From assembly GCA_020848035.1 (NCBI GenBank), contig JADLAX010000093.1, positions 1 to 64,000 of the forward strand: a DNA stretch of 64,000 bases, given 5' to 3'. This DNA is from Anaerolineae bacterium (GTDB taxonomy: Bacteria > Chloroflexota > Anaerolineae > Promineifilales > Promineifilaceae). Of this stretch, positions 24,901 through 33,800 are shown one piece after another. The position numbers and the translations under genes were made by a program. The notes below the pieces were generated by a model. That model ran no database searches and was not told the DNA's origin. It worked only from the letters and a program-made list of their open reading frames with translations. Within the stretch, counting starts at the first letter, position 1. Each line of letters begins with the position of its first letter.

Positions 24901-27452
24901 GGCAGCTGACGGCGCAGTTCGCCCGTGTGCTGCCCGGCATGGCGCGGCGCCCGTTGGCCCAGGTCAACGGTCAGCGGGGTGGGCACGGCAAAACCAGCCA
25001 GCCGGGTGCGCCAGAACGGCTCGGCAGCGGTTCGATCTTGCTGCTGCTGCCAGCGGATAAACGTTTCAAAGGGAACTGGTTCGGGCAGAACGGCCGTTTC
25101 CCCCCGCCCCATCGCTGCGTAGATGGCAAACAGCTCCCGGTACAGCAGGCTCTCCGTCCAACCATCCAGGATGATATGGTGCACCGCCCAAACAAAACGG
25201 GTTTCCTGTTCACCCAGCCGGACGAGGGTGAGATGGTGCGGCGGCTGGTCGGTTAGCGGCAGGCCCGCTGCCTGGCTGTCGGCAAGCAGCTGGCTGAGGC
25301 GCTTGCCCCGCTCGGCGGCGGGCAGGTAGCGCCAATCGAGCAGCTGCGTGCGCGGTGGCGCGTGTTTGAGGACAATTTGCAACGGCCGTTCCCACCCCTC
25401 CCACACAAAAATAGTGCGCAAAATGGGATGCCGCGCCACCACCTGCTGCCAGGCAGCCAACAGCCGGTCGGCGTCCAGCGGACCGTCCAGGGTGAAGGCG
25501 GGCTGCTCAAAATAGAGATCGTCGTCGGGGTGCAGCAGCCGGTGGAAGAGGATGCCTTCTTGCAGCGGCGACAGCGGGTAGGCCGATTCGGCCCGGCCGC
25601 CAAATTTGGCTTGCAGGCGGGCCACTTCGGCAGGGGTGAGGAGGGGTTCGGGTGTGAGGACGGCCGTTTCCCTCATCACCGTGCCAGCTTCAGCCAGGGC
25701 GGCCACGGTGGGCTGCTGGAACAGCTGCGCCTGCGACAGATCAATGCCGGCAGCGCGGGCTTTGGTCACAATCTGGATGCCCAAAATGGAGTCACCGCCC
25801 AGGCCAAAAAAGCTGTCGTGGATGCCAATGGGAGCTACACCCAGCACCTCGGCCCAAATAGCGGCCAGGGTTTCTTCGGCGGCAGTGCGCGGCGCGGTGT
25901 ACGGCTGGGGCAGCTCCGGGCGCACGTGGTCGGGCGCAGGCAGCGCCTGGCGATCAATTTTGCCGTTAACGGTCAGCGGCATGGCGTCTAGCTGGATGAA
26001 GCGGGCGGGAACCATGTACTCCGGCAGGCGCTGCGCCAGGAAATCGCGCAGGGCCTCGGCCGTTGGTGCCGCGTCAGCCTGGGTGGTGAAGTAGGCGATG
26101 AGCTGCTTACTGCCCGAAAGTTCGTGGACGAGAACGGCCGTTTCCCGCACGCCTTCATGCTGCCCCAGCACCGCCTCAATTTCGCCCAGCTCAAGGCGGT
26201 AGCCACGAATTTTCACCTGGTGGTCCAGGCGGCCGAGGAACTCAAAATTGCCGTCGGGCCGCTGGCGGGCCAGGTCGCCCGTGCGGTAGAGGCGCGCGCC
26301 GGAACTGCGGCTAAACGGATCGGGCACAAATTTGGCGGCGGTGAGCGACGGCCGTTGCCAATAACCGCGCGCCACACCTGCCCCACCGATGTACAGCTCG
26401 CCCACTTCCCCGGGCGGCACCGGCTGCATAGCCTCATCCAGCACGTACAGCTGCATATTGGCAATTGGCTGGCCGATAGGCACCGCACCATTTAGCGCTT
26501 CGTCGGGCACTACCTCATACACGCAGCAGCCGACCACCGTTTCCGTGGGGCCATACTCGTTGAAGAGGCGGGTGTGGGGGGCGTGGGTGCGCCAAAAGGT
26601 GAGCTGTTCGGCCGTCAGCTGCTCGCCGCCAATGACAAACGATTGAGTGGCCTGGGCCGCCTGCTCAGCTGGCACCAGCTGGTTGAGCAGCAGCAAATGG
26701 GCCGGGGTAATTTTAACCAGGCCAAAGCCGCCTGGCCCGGTGAGCGCCTGGGTCAGCAGCTGGCCAGCGTCGCCTTCGGGCAGCAGCTGCACCGGCTGGC
26801 CCGCCAGCAGCGGCAGGAAGAGGCTGGTCACCGTCAGGTCAAAACCGATGGAAGAGTGCACCGGCGCGCCGCCGGGCTGCACGGGGTATGTTTCCAGCGC
26901 CCAATCCAGGTAGTTGGCCAGGCCGCCGTGGGTAATCATCGCCCCTTTGGGCTGGCCGGTGGAGCCAGAGGTGTAAATGAGGTAAGCCAGGTTGTCTGGT
27001 TGCAGCGGGACCTGCACATTCTCGGCCGAGAGCAGCGACAAAATGTAGTCTGATTGGTCGAGGAAGAGCGCGGTCGATTGGCTGGCTGCGGGCAGGTGGG
27101 CGGCCAGCGTGGAGTGGGTGAGGCAAACGGCCGTATCGGCATCCGCCAGCAGCCATTGAATTCGTTCGGTGGGATAGCTGGGATCGATGGGCAGGTAGGC
27201 CGCGCCCGCCTTCAGCACACCGAGCAGCGCCACCACCAGCGACACGGAGCGTTCCAGGCACACCGCCACGATGGACTCTGGCCCTACCCCCTGGGTTTGC
27301 AACAGGCGGGCCAGCTGGTTGGCACGGCCGTTGAGCTCGGCAAACGTGAATGCTTGAACCTCGTCAGCCACGGCCAGCGCCGCTGGCGTTTGCCCGGCCT
27401 GGCTGGCTAACCGATATGGCAATAAGACACTACCTGCTTTGAGTACACTCAT
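18987..27452 (-). CDS. Three-module NRPS, A-PCP-C-A-PCP-C-A-PCP
   Basis: 2821 residues, starting directly with an A domain, so it loads its own first residue or receives one from outside without a C domain. A1 ~15-500 has pocket residues DLTKIGEVGK, matching the asparagine code DLTKLGEVGK at nine of ten. PCP1 Ser ~552 (GLGGDSI). C1 ~625-1050, HHIILDGWT. A2 ~1085-1590 reads DFWNIGMVHK, the canonical threonine code. PCP2 ~1657 (ELGGDSI). C2 ~1730-2160, HHAILDGWS. A3 ~2185-2680 reads DAATVAGVAK, unassigned. PCP3 ~2747 (ELGGHSL). There is no epimerase or TE; chain release falls to the next protein. A2 and A3 carry extra loops made from palindromic repeat DNA. Confidence 0.93.
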   Translation of the reverse strand: MSVLKAGSVLLPYRLASQAGQTPAALAVADEVQAFTFAELNGRANQLARLLQTQGVGPESIVAVCLERSVSLVVALLGVLKAGAAYLPIDPSYPTERIQWLLADADTAVCLTHSTLAAHLPAASQSTALFLDQSDYILSLLSAENVQVPLQPDNLAYLIYTSGSTGQPKGAMITHGGLANYLDWALETYPVQPGGAPVHSSIGFDLTVTSLFLPLLAGQPVQLLPEGDAGQLLTQALTGPGGFGLVKITPAHLLLLNQLVPAEQAAQATQSFVIGGEQLTAEQLTFWRTHAPHTRLFNEYGPTETVVGCCVYEVVPDEALNGAVPIGQPIANMQLYVLDEAMQPVPPGEVGELYIGGAGVARGYWQRPSLTAAKFVPDPFSRSSGARLYRTGDLARQRPDGNFEFLGRLDHQVKIRGYRLELGEIEAVLGQHEGVRETAVLVHELSGSKQLIAYFTTQADAAPTAEALRDFLAQRLPEYMVPARFIQLDAMPLTVNGKIDRQALPAPDHVRPELPQPYTAPRTAAEETLAAIWAEVLGVAPIGIHDSFFGLGGDSILGIQIVTKARAAGIDLSQAQLFQQPTVAALAEAGTVMRETAVLTPEPLLTPAEVARLQAKFGGRAESAYPLSPLQEGILFHRLLHPDDDLYFEQPAFTLDGPLDADRLLAAWQQVVARHPILRTIFVWEGWERPLQIVLKHAPPRTQLLDWRYLPAAERGKRLSQLLADSQAAGLPLTDQPPHHLTLVRLGEQETRFVWAVHHIILDGWTESLLYRELFAIYAAMGRGETAVLPEPVPFETFIRWQQQQDRTAAEPFWRTRLAGFAVPTPLTVDLGQRAPRHAGQHTGELRRQLPDELYAALQQFGRRHGLTLGTLLQAAWGLLLSRYSGEPDVLFGTMMSGRVPQLPGVDQIAGVLINPVPVRAQIEPTDTVLPWLQTFQANLLALQAHETVPLAQVQNWSGVPGDQPLFETLLVLENYPRQRRAASGQLKIRDYFSYERTNYALTLRLVPDAGLDVIVVYDADRLAETAVARLFGHWCTLLAGLVVDEERPLAQLPLITDAEAQQLLVEWNTWDTQHGQSSCIHQEFERQAAQTPDAVAVTFATDQLTYAELNAKANQLAHFLQQKGVQPDDLVALYLERSLEMVIAILAVLKAGGAYLPIDTAYPSERIAFMLEDAQPVVLLTHEQGVAGGRWQVAGEDSQFAVNYSPFTIRLDADWPQIAQQPTHNPMSAVRPSNRAYVIYTSGSTGQPKGVLISHHNVMRLFQATDSWYHFGPHDVWTLFHSYAFDFSVWEMWGALLYGGRLVVVPYLTSRSPHDFYRLLLEEGVTVLNQTPSAFRQLIQAEAETVSSYRSPEIGELALRYVIFGGEALELHTLQPWFDRHGDQQPQLINMYGITETTVHVTYRPITQRDVSAANGSVIGQAIPDLQLYILDPQQRPVPIGVPGEIYVGGAGVAAGYLNRPELTAVRFVRWDELKGMKDEFIPHPSSFLLYKTGDLARWLPDGDIEYLGRIDQQVKIRGFRIELGEIEAALASHPAVREVLVLAREDQPGEKRLVAYVVLAAADAVSVSDLRHFVQPRLPGYMIPAAFVLLDALPLTTNGKVDRRALPQPVAERPDLARPFIPPRTRAEELLSDIWSRVLGVARVGIEDNYFELGGDSIRSIQILAQAAQAGLSFSLADLFNRQTIGSLAEQMARIELGEAVAASLATHVFSLISTNDRAALPTGVEDAYPLSKLQAGMLFHAELAAETAVYHNVSSWHIEAPFDADLLAAAVQQLAARHPVLRTSIDQTTYSQPLQLVWAGVTIPVTYTDVRHLSQAEQTAVIKRLVQQNVAEKFDWTRPPLLRFHFLPRSETTFQMIMAEHHAILDGWSVASLVTELLQTYRALLTRQPITAEPSVPYREFIAAEQASLASDSARAFWRELLDDGRISTVPRLPLPRTEDMLPETAVHQTFLSADQVAQLNQVAQQAGVPLKSVFLAAHLKVLATVSGSQDVLAGLVMNGRPEQSGSERALGLFLNTVPFRQKLDPGSWLDLIRQTFATEKTVLPYRRFPLAEMQHMMGGQPLFEVPFNFLNFHVYDDLAGAGVRILDEQFFGHASFDLGVEAELHPANGTLALKLEYDPAQFGAAHIATLAGYFTRTLAALAAAPEALHQTFSPLSQAEWQQLLVDWNATSVPVPDRLVHEWVAQVAETMAERTAVFYQDQYLTYAELNAKANQLAHLLQASGVGPETVVAIYLNRSTEMVLAALAVLKAGGVYLPLDPTYPDDRLAFMLADARPQLMLTHSTLQANLPAAVVNRLCLDTEWDQVAGHSDQNPPTAVTPDNAAYIIYTSGSTGQPKGVVVTHRGLPNLAQFLQRQFVVGPNSRVLQFAAFGFDASVAEIFMTLTAGAALVLADADDVLPGPELVMLVQKYAVSLMTLPPSALALLDPAEFPTLQTVVAAGEACSVEVMARWAASCRFVNGYGPTEGTVAATTAVLTPRDTQVHIGRPIDNAQAFVLNADQLPVPLGTPGELYIGGLGIARGYLNRPELTLERFVANPFDKGTRGQEDKVTRRQGDKVTDHPFTRSPGHPVTPSPGHPVTASRLYKTGDLVRYLPDGNLEFLGRVDHQVQIRGYRIELGEIEAALRRETAVQDALVMVRSVDGRGPQLVAYVVGQALSPAELRTALGRSLPGYMVPSAFELLARFPLTPNGKIDRLALPEPTALAITEYVAPRNDIELVVANLWAELLQLPRVGIHDNFFELGGHSLLGTQLVARLRQMLRIELPLRALFESPTVATLTDSILQSPNNPALVEKVAQLLIKLSQLSDAEAAALLSQRR
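19696..19833 (-). repeat. Palindromic repeat inserted in-frame in A3
   Basis: The plus strand is GGGTGACC/GGTGAAGGGG repeats followed by CACCTTGT/CCCCTTGT repeats, arms that can pair with each other. It is translated as a ~36-residue Lys/Arg/Thr/Pro-rich insert (DKGTRGQEDKVTRRQ, then ..FTRSPGHPVTPSPG) between the PF loop and YKTGDL of the third A domain. A domains 1 and 4 have only ~10 residues there. Confidence 0.8.
22982..23036 (-). repeat. Palindromic repeat inserted in-frame in A2 (before YKTGDL)
   Basis: GGATGAGGGATGA repeats followed by TTCATC/TCATCCC repeats form an imperfect palindrome. Translated as DELKGMKDEFIPHPSSF, it replaces the short loop just before the A7 motif LYKTGDL of the threonine A domain. 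Confidence 0.7.
23819..23895 (-). repeat. Repeat inserted in-frame in A2 (before the A3 core motif)
   Basis: GTGAATGGTGAATAG followed by four CACCTGC units; the right part (CTTCACC) can pair with the left (GGTGAAT). Translated as GVAGGRWQVAGEDSQFAVNY, it lengthens the linker between LLTHE and the DADWPQ segment of the second A domain. GTGAATGG...GTTAACGG DNA of this kind looks intergenic rather than coding. Confidence 0.65.
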
Positions 27453-27529
27453 GCTTGATCAATACAACTTTTTGAGTAATTGGCAGAAAGTAAGTAATAG
27501 AAATTGGCGTCACATCTGCCAACAGCTAA

Positions 27530-27585
27530 AGTAAACCGCACCAAACGTACACTGATTCTTTCTATAAATTTTTCGGTGGTTTACT
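27530..27585. repeat. Long inverted repeat between NRPS and mbtH-like gene
   Basis: AGTAAACCGCACC (27530-27542) faces GGTGGTTTACT (27575-27585) across a ~32-base AT-rich loop. It resembles the element at 52339-52392 (AGTAAATCGCACA/TGTGCGATTTACT) in arm sequence and size, so the two may belong to one family. It lies in the 176-base gap between mbtH-like and NRPS genes; no terminator T run is attached. Confidence 0.55.
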
Positions 27586-27628
27586 TAAAAATGGGAACAA
27601 ACCGCAGCACACGGGATTTGTTCAAGGA

Positions 27629-27826
27629 TCACGCATCTTTTGGGCGCAAACTCAAGGGCCTCATGTCTGTCCATACCTGGTTGATATAGGCCAGACACGC
27701 CTCCTTCGACCCTTGATACCCTACGGTCTGCCATCCAGCTGGGACAGCCCGGTCCGCGGGCCAGATGGAATATTGTTCTTCATGATTGACTACGACTGAA
27801 TACATCTGCTCCGTCTGATTATCCAT
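27629..27826 (-). CDS. MbtH-like NRPS accessory protein
   Basis: 65 residues. MbtH-like proteins bind A domains and help them fold and activate amino acids. The family consensus is nearly complete: NHEEQYSIWPADRAVPAGWQ, then GSKEACLAYINQVWTDMRPLSLR (N-x-E-x-Q-Y-S-[IL]-W-P, the two structural Trp, and W-T-D-M-R-P-x-S-L-R). ATG 27826 is used because the family begins there and GGAAG lies upstream; a longer frame to 27901 would add 25 unrelated residues. It sits immediately before the three-module NRPS in transcription order, its likely client. Confidence 0.93.
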   Translation of the reverse strand: MDNQTEQMYSVVVNHEEQYSIWPADRAVPAGWQTVGYQGSKEACLAYINQVWTDMRPLSLRPKDA

Positions 27827-27897
27827 GTAGCTACTTCCATTACACCGAAGGAACGGCCGTAAACGGCCGTTCCCCCAGACACTAAACGATAACGCCG

Positions 27898-30800
27898 TCA
27901 ATTTTCCTGCGTGGCCTTGTCGATGCTCAGCTTGAGCAAATGGGCCAATTCGGCCACATAAGGTTCTTTTACCAGGTTGTGCGTACCTTGCACCACGTGC
28001 ACATCTAGCCCACCCTGGGCCAGCGGCATCCAGCCCACGTCGGGCCGGGTGGGGTTGTGGACTTCCGTCTCGCTAGAGCGGAAGAGGGTGAGTCGGCCGG
28101 GAAACGGCCGTAACTCATACTCATTCAGCAGGTCATTGTGCGCCTGCCACAGGTAAGGCGAGATGAGCGACTGCGGCAGCGTTTCACCCGAGCGTAAAAT
28201 GGCACGGCAGCGGCGGTACAGCCGCTGCTTGCGGTACTCCATCTGCACAAAACGATAGCTGAAGTAGGCCAGCCGCTTCACGCTGCGCAGCCGGTTAACC
28301 AGACCGCGGCCAAACTCCAGCTGCTCCACCGGCGCACCGTTTGGTTCCTCGCCCATACCCTCCGACAGGCTAAAAATATTCTTGCGGCGGCGGGCAAACT
28401 CTGGATTGTGTGTGTCCAGCAAGGCCACCAGGGCCACTTCCTGACCGGCAGCATGCAGCTGCTGGGCCATCTCAAAAGCCGCCTCGCCGCCCAGAGAAAA
28501 ACCACCCAGCAGGTAAGGCCCTTCAGGCTGGACGGTGCGAATTTGCTGCACGTACGCTGCGGCCATCGCCTGCATGGAGGGAAACGGCGTCTGTTTGCCA
28601 TCGACCCCACGCGCCTGGAGGCCATAAAACGGCTGGTCCGGGCCGAGGTAACGGGTGAGATCGTAGAAGTTGAGCACGTTGCCAAAACCACCGTGCACAC
28701 AGAAGAACGGCCGTTTCTTGCCCTTGGGTTGAATCGCCACCAGCGGCGTCCACTCGCCCGATGAACGGCGAGCGGTGCGCGGTTTGGGCGCTTCGGCGGC
28801 CGCGGTCATCTCGGCGGGCACATCGTATTCGTTTTGCAGCAGCTCGGCACATTGGGCAATGGTTGGCGCCTCGAACAAGGTGGCCAGGGAAAGATCCACC
28901 GCCAGCGCCTTCTTGATCTTGGCGAAGAGGCGCACGGCGATGAGCGAATGGCCGCCCAGCTCGAAGAAATCGTCGTGAATGCCGATGTTGGTGATGCCCA
29001 ACAATTCTTCCCAATATTTGACTAATCGTTTTTCCAAATCATTACGTGGCGCCTGATAACTGCTCTGCAATTCAGGGCGATCCAGCTTGAGGTGGCCGTC
29101 TTCACCGCCACCGTCCATCTCGCTGTCGGCCTGGCGCACCAGCCCTTGCAAGTCTAGCGAGCTAACGATGAGCTGCGGCGGCACCCGGTTGCTGAGGATG
29201 CGCTGCATGGCGGCCACACCTTCGGCCGGAGTGATGCCTTCAGTGAGGGCCAGCTGGAGGCGGGATGGTTCCTGGTCGGACGGTACGGCCGTTTCGCCAC
29301 CCTCACGCCGCTTCTGCCCACCCACCATCGACTCGTAACTGACGCGTTTGAGCATAAATTCGTCAATTTCGACCAGGGAACGGCCGTTTTCATCCATGAT
29401 CGTCACGTCGAACGCGGGCACTTCCTGGTGGTTACGGCCGTCTTTGGCGTGGCGCACGTGGCTGTAGATGCGGCGCGGCAGCGGGCCGTTCACCTGCACC
29501 TTTTTATAGGACAGCGGCACGTAAAAATCGCTGCTTGTCTCGTACCCTTCCACTAGCGGCAGCCCGGCGCTGGTCGCCAAATCCATCAGGGCGGGATGCA
29601 GGGTGAAGCTGGTCAGGTCGTCGCTGAACTGCTCCGGCAGCTCCAGCATGGCCAGCACCTCGTTTTCACCGTAGCACACCTGGCGTAAATTTTTCCAGCG
29701 CGGGCCAAAGTTGAGGAATGTTTCTTGCTTGGTGTCCTGCTCCATCGGGGCAAAGCGCACTTCGCGCAGCGAGCAGCGGGCGGCAATTTCCTGGAGATCG
29801 CGGGTGGTGGGTTGCGGGGAACGGCCGTTGCTCACCTTGCCCCGCACATGCTCCTGCCAGGTCAAATCATGGTTGCGGCTGGTGACCGAAAAGCCATAGC
29901 CGCTGCCGTTCTTTTCCAGGGAGACACGCACTTCGCGTGATTCGGCATCGGCCACTTCCAGCGGGGCCAGGAAAAACAGGTCGTGAATTTCCACCTGGCC
30001 GTTGGGCGCACCTTTTTCGATGGCCGCTTTGGCAATTTCCAGGTAGCCCGTGCCGGGAATCAGCGCCTCGCCGTCTTTAATGCGATGCTGGTCCAAAATC
30101 CAGTGGGTGTCGGTGCGGTAGCTGGTGGCGTACACAATTTCCGCGTCGGTTTCGACGATGATTTTGTCCAGCAGCGGGTGCGGCCCATCGACGCCCACCG
30201 TTTGTGTCTGGTCGGCAATGCCCAGGCGCACGGCAGCATCCACCGCCATACCCACTTCCTGCCACACGCCCCAGTTCACGGCGATGGTGAGCGTGTTTGT
30301 AGCCGCCACTTCGACACGCTCAGTGGCCGCCATTTTGCTCTCGGCAAAAGCATTCAGGAAGGCGTTGGCCGCCACGTAATCCACCTGGCCCGCTGCGCCG
30401 ATTTCGGTACTGGTGGAGGAGAAGAGCACAAAAAAGTCAAGCGCTTCACCGGCCAGGTACTCGTCCAGCAGCAGCGTACCGCGTGTTTTGGGGGCCAGCA
30501 CCCGGCCCGCTTCCTGCGCCGATTTGAGCTGGATGAGGTTGTCGTCCAGCACACCGGCGGCGTGAATGACACCATTGATCGGGCCAAAGCGCGTTTTGGT
30601 TTGGGCGACGGCCTGCTTCACCTGCTCGCGATTGGTCACGTCGGCGTCCAGCACCAGCACTTCGGCCCCGGCCGCTTCCAGCGCCTGGATTTTCTGAATG
30701 CGGCGGCTGGTTTTGTCGGTGACGCTGTGGCTTTTGATCCAGTCGGCCCACATCTCGCGTTTGGGCAGGCCAGAGCGGCTCAGCAGGGCCAGCTTCGCCT

Positions 30801-33800
30801 GGGCGGTCTGGGCCAGGTGCTCGGCCATCACCAGGCCAATGCCGCCCATACCGCCGGTAATGAGGTACACACCACCGGGTTTAACACGCGATTGGGCCTG
30901 GTTCGCTTCCGTCTGGGGTGCTGCGGCAAACGCCTGCTGCCAACGACGGCCGTTGCGGTAAGCAAACACACCATTTCCCGCTTCGGCCAGCAAATCGGCC
31001 TTGATGAGGGCCACCAGGCCGTCCACCTGCTCGGCAGTGAGGTTTGTCGGCAGAGACAAATCCACCAGGCGGCAGGTGACACCGGGGAATTCGCGGGGAA
31101 TCACTTTGATGGGACCCAGCAGGGTGGCTTTGTCCGGGTAGGGCACACTTTCTTCGTCGACGCGCTGGGTGCCGTTGGTAACGGCCGTCATATCCAGCGT
31201 CTCCGGTAAACTGCCCTCCCCCAGCGCCTGGGCCAGGAAAAAGAGGCTGTAAAAACCCAAATCCTGATTCTGGTAATAAACGCGCATCCGGTCTGACGTG
31301 GCGGCATGGTTGAGCGTCCACAAATGGGCCACGCGCTGCGGCAGCAGCGCCCGGCTGGCCAGCTCTTCCACCAGGGTGTCGTAATCAATGCGGGCCCGCG
31401 GATTAACCTCATAGGCCAGATCGCCCAGCTGGCGGAACTGCTCGCCCACGGTGACGGTGACCACAGTGTGCCCGGCCCGGCTCAGCTGCTGCTGAAGCGC
31501 CTGGCCCACGCCGAGGCCATCCTGGAACAGCAGCCATTTCATTGGCTCCATCACCACGGCGGCCGGTTTGTCGGTGGGCTGCCAGGTGCGTTTGTAGAAC
31601 CAATCGGCCAGTTCAGGCAGCTTGGCCAGCACCGTTTTGGTCGATTCGGCCTGGCTAAACAGTCGGGTGCCCGGTTCAATCCAGTAACGCTGCCGCTCAA
31701 ACGGATAGGTGGGCAGCGGCACGCGATGGCGAATTTCGTCGCCGTAGAAGGCATCCCAATCGGGCATGAGCCCGGCCAGCCAGAGGCGGCCCAGGCTGGT
31801 GAGGGCAAACTGTACGTCAGACAGCTCTTCTTTGCGGTGGCGCAGGGAGGCAACGGCCGTATGCAGCTTACCTTTCGCCGGGTGCATCCGCACCAGCGCA
31901 CTCAGCGTCTGGCCGGGGCCAACTTCCAGGAACATGCGGTTAGGCTCTTGCAGCAAGGTGGTCAGGCCATCGGCAAAACGCACGGTGTGGCGCAAATGGC
32001 GCACCCAGTAGCCGGGCTGGGTTACCTCGTCCGGCTGCGCCCAGCTGCCCGTGAGGTTAGAAATGAAGGGCATGGTGGGCGGGTTGAACTGGATTTTGGC
32101 CAGCTCGCGGCCAAATTCGTCCAGGATCGGTTCCAGCATGGGCGAATGGGCGGCTACGTTGATGCGCACGCGGCGACACTCCACCTCTTGCGCGGTCAGG
32201 GCGGCTTCCAATTTTTCCAGTGCGGCCACTTCGCCAGACACCACGCACAGCTCCGGGCTGTTGATGACAGCAATGGACAGGCCATCGGTCAGGTAGGGCT
32301 GGAGGGCCGCCTCTGACAGCGGCACGCTGAGCATGCCGCCCTCGGGCAGCGTTTCAAACAGCTTGCCGCGCAGGGTGACCACAAACAGCGCATCTTTCAG
32401 CGACAACACCCCGGCCAGGCAGGCGGCGGCGTATTCGCCCAGGCTGTGCCCGGTCATGGCGGCTGGTTCAATGCCCCAGGAGCGCCACAGCTGGGCCAGG
32501 GCGTATTCGGTCATGAAGATGGCGGGCAGGTTGAGCAACGGCCGTTCCAATTCCACCGCCGCACTTTCAAGTTTCTCGTCGGTGGGGAACATGAGGGCGC
32601 GCAGGTCGGTGGGCAGATACGGCCGTACCAGCACCAGACATTCATCAATCGCCTCGCGGTACACCGGTTCGGTCTCGTACAGTTCACGACCCATGTTGGG
32701 GTACTGCGCCCCACCGCCGGGGAACATAAACACCACCGACGGCGCGGCATCGCTGGCCTGCTGGCTGATCACCCGCTGGCGATTGCCGCTGGTGAGCACC
32801 TCGGCGGCATCGGCGGCGTTTCGTACAGCCACAATGCGGCGGTAAGGCATCGGCTGGCGGCCGACTTGCAGCGTGTAGGCCACATCGGCCAGGGGTGTGC
32901 CTGGATTTTCGCGCAGGAAGGTGGCCAGGTTTTGGCTGGCGGCCTCTAGCGCTGCATTACTCTTGGCCGAGAGCGGCAGCAGCTGCCACTCCCGTGACTC
33001 GCTCGATGGTTCCAGCTGCGGCGCTTCTTCGACCACGATATGGGCGTTGGTGCCGCCCACCCCCAGCGAACTGATGCCCGCGCGGCGCGGCGAACCGTTG
33101 TCGGCCCACTCGCGCAGCTCGTGGTTGATAAAAAACGGGCTGTCGGCCAGGTTAAGCATCGGGTTGGGCGCTTTGTAGTTCAGGCTGGCCGGAATTTGTC
33201 TGTGTCGCAGCGACTGCACCACTTTAATGAAGGCGGCCACGCCAGCGGCCGTATCCAGGTGGCCAATGTTGGTTTTCACCGAACCCAAACCACAAAACTG
33301 CTTTTCGTCCGTCGTCTGGCGGAATGCCTGGGTTAGCGCAGTAACCTCGATGGGATCACCAATCCGGGTGCCGGTGCCGTGTGCCTCCACGTAATCGATG
33401 GTGCTGGCGTCAATGTTGGCCAGGGCAATCGCCTCGGCAATAGCCGCCGCCTGACCGTCCACGCTGGGGGCCAGGTAGTTGACCTTGCCGGAACCGTCGT
33501 TGTTGACGGCCGAACCTTTGATGACGGCGTGAATCGTGTCGCCCGCCTCGATGGCGTCAGCCAGACGGCGCAGCGTGACAACGCCCACACCGCTGCCAAA
33601 AATGGTGCCGTCGGAGTCGGCGTCAAACGAGCGACAGTGGCCATCGGAGGAGAGAATTTCGCCGTCCTGGTAGATGTAGCCCTGGCGGTGCGGCATCTCG
33701 ATGGTGACACCACCGGCCAGCGCCATGTCGCACTCGCCGCTGAGCAGGCTTTGCGAGGCCATGTGGATGGCCACCAGCGAGGTGGAACAAGCCGTTTGCA

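Noticed and set aside
25700..25830. Epimerisation domains after the GGDSI-type carriers of the three-module NRPS
   Set aside because: The domains that follow PCP1 and PCP2 carry HHIILDG/HHAILDG and lead straight into A domains, as C domains do; there is only one such domain between modules.
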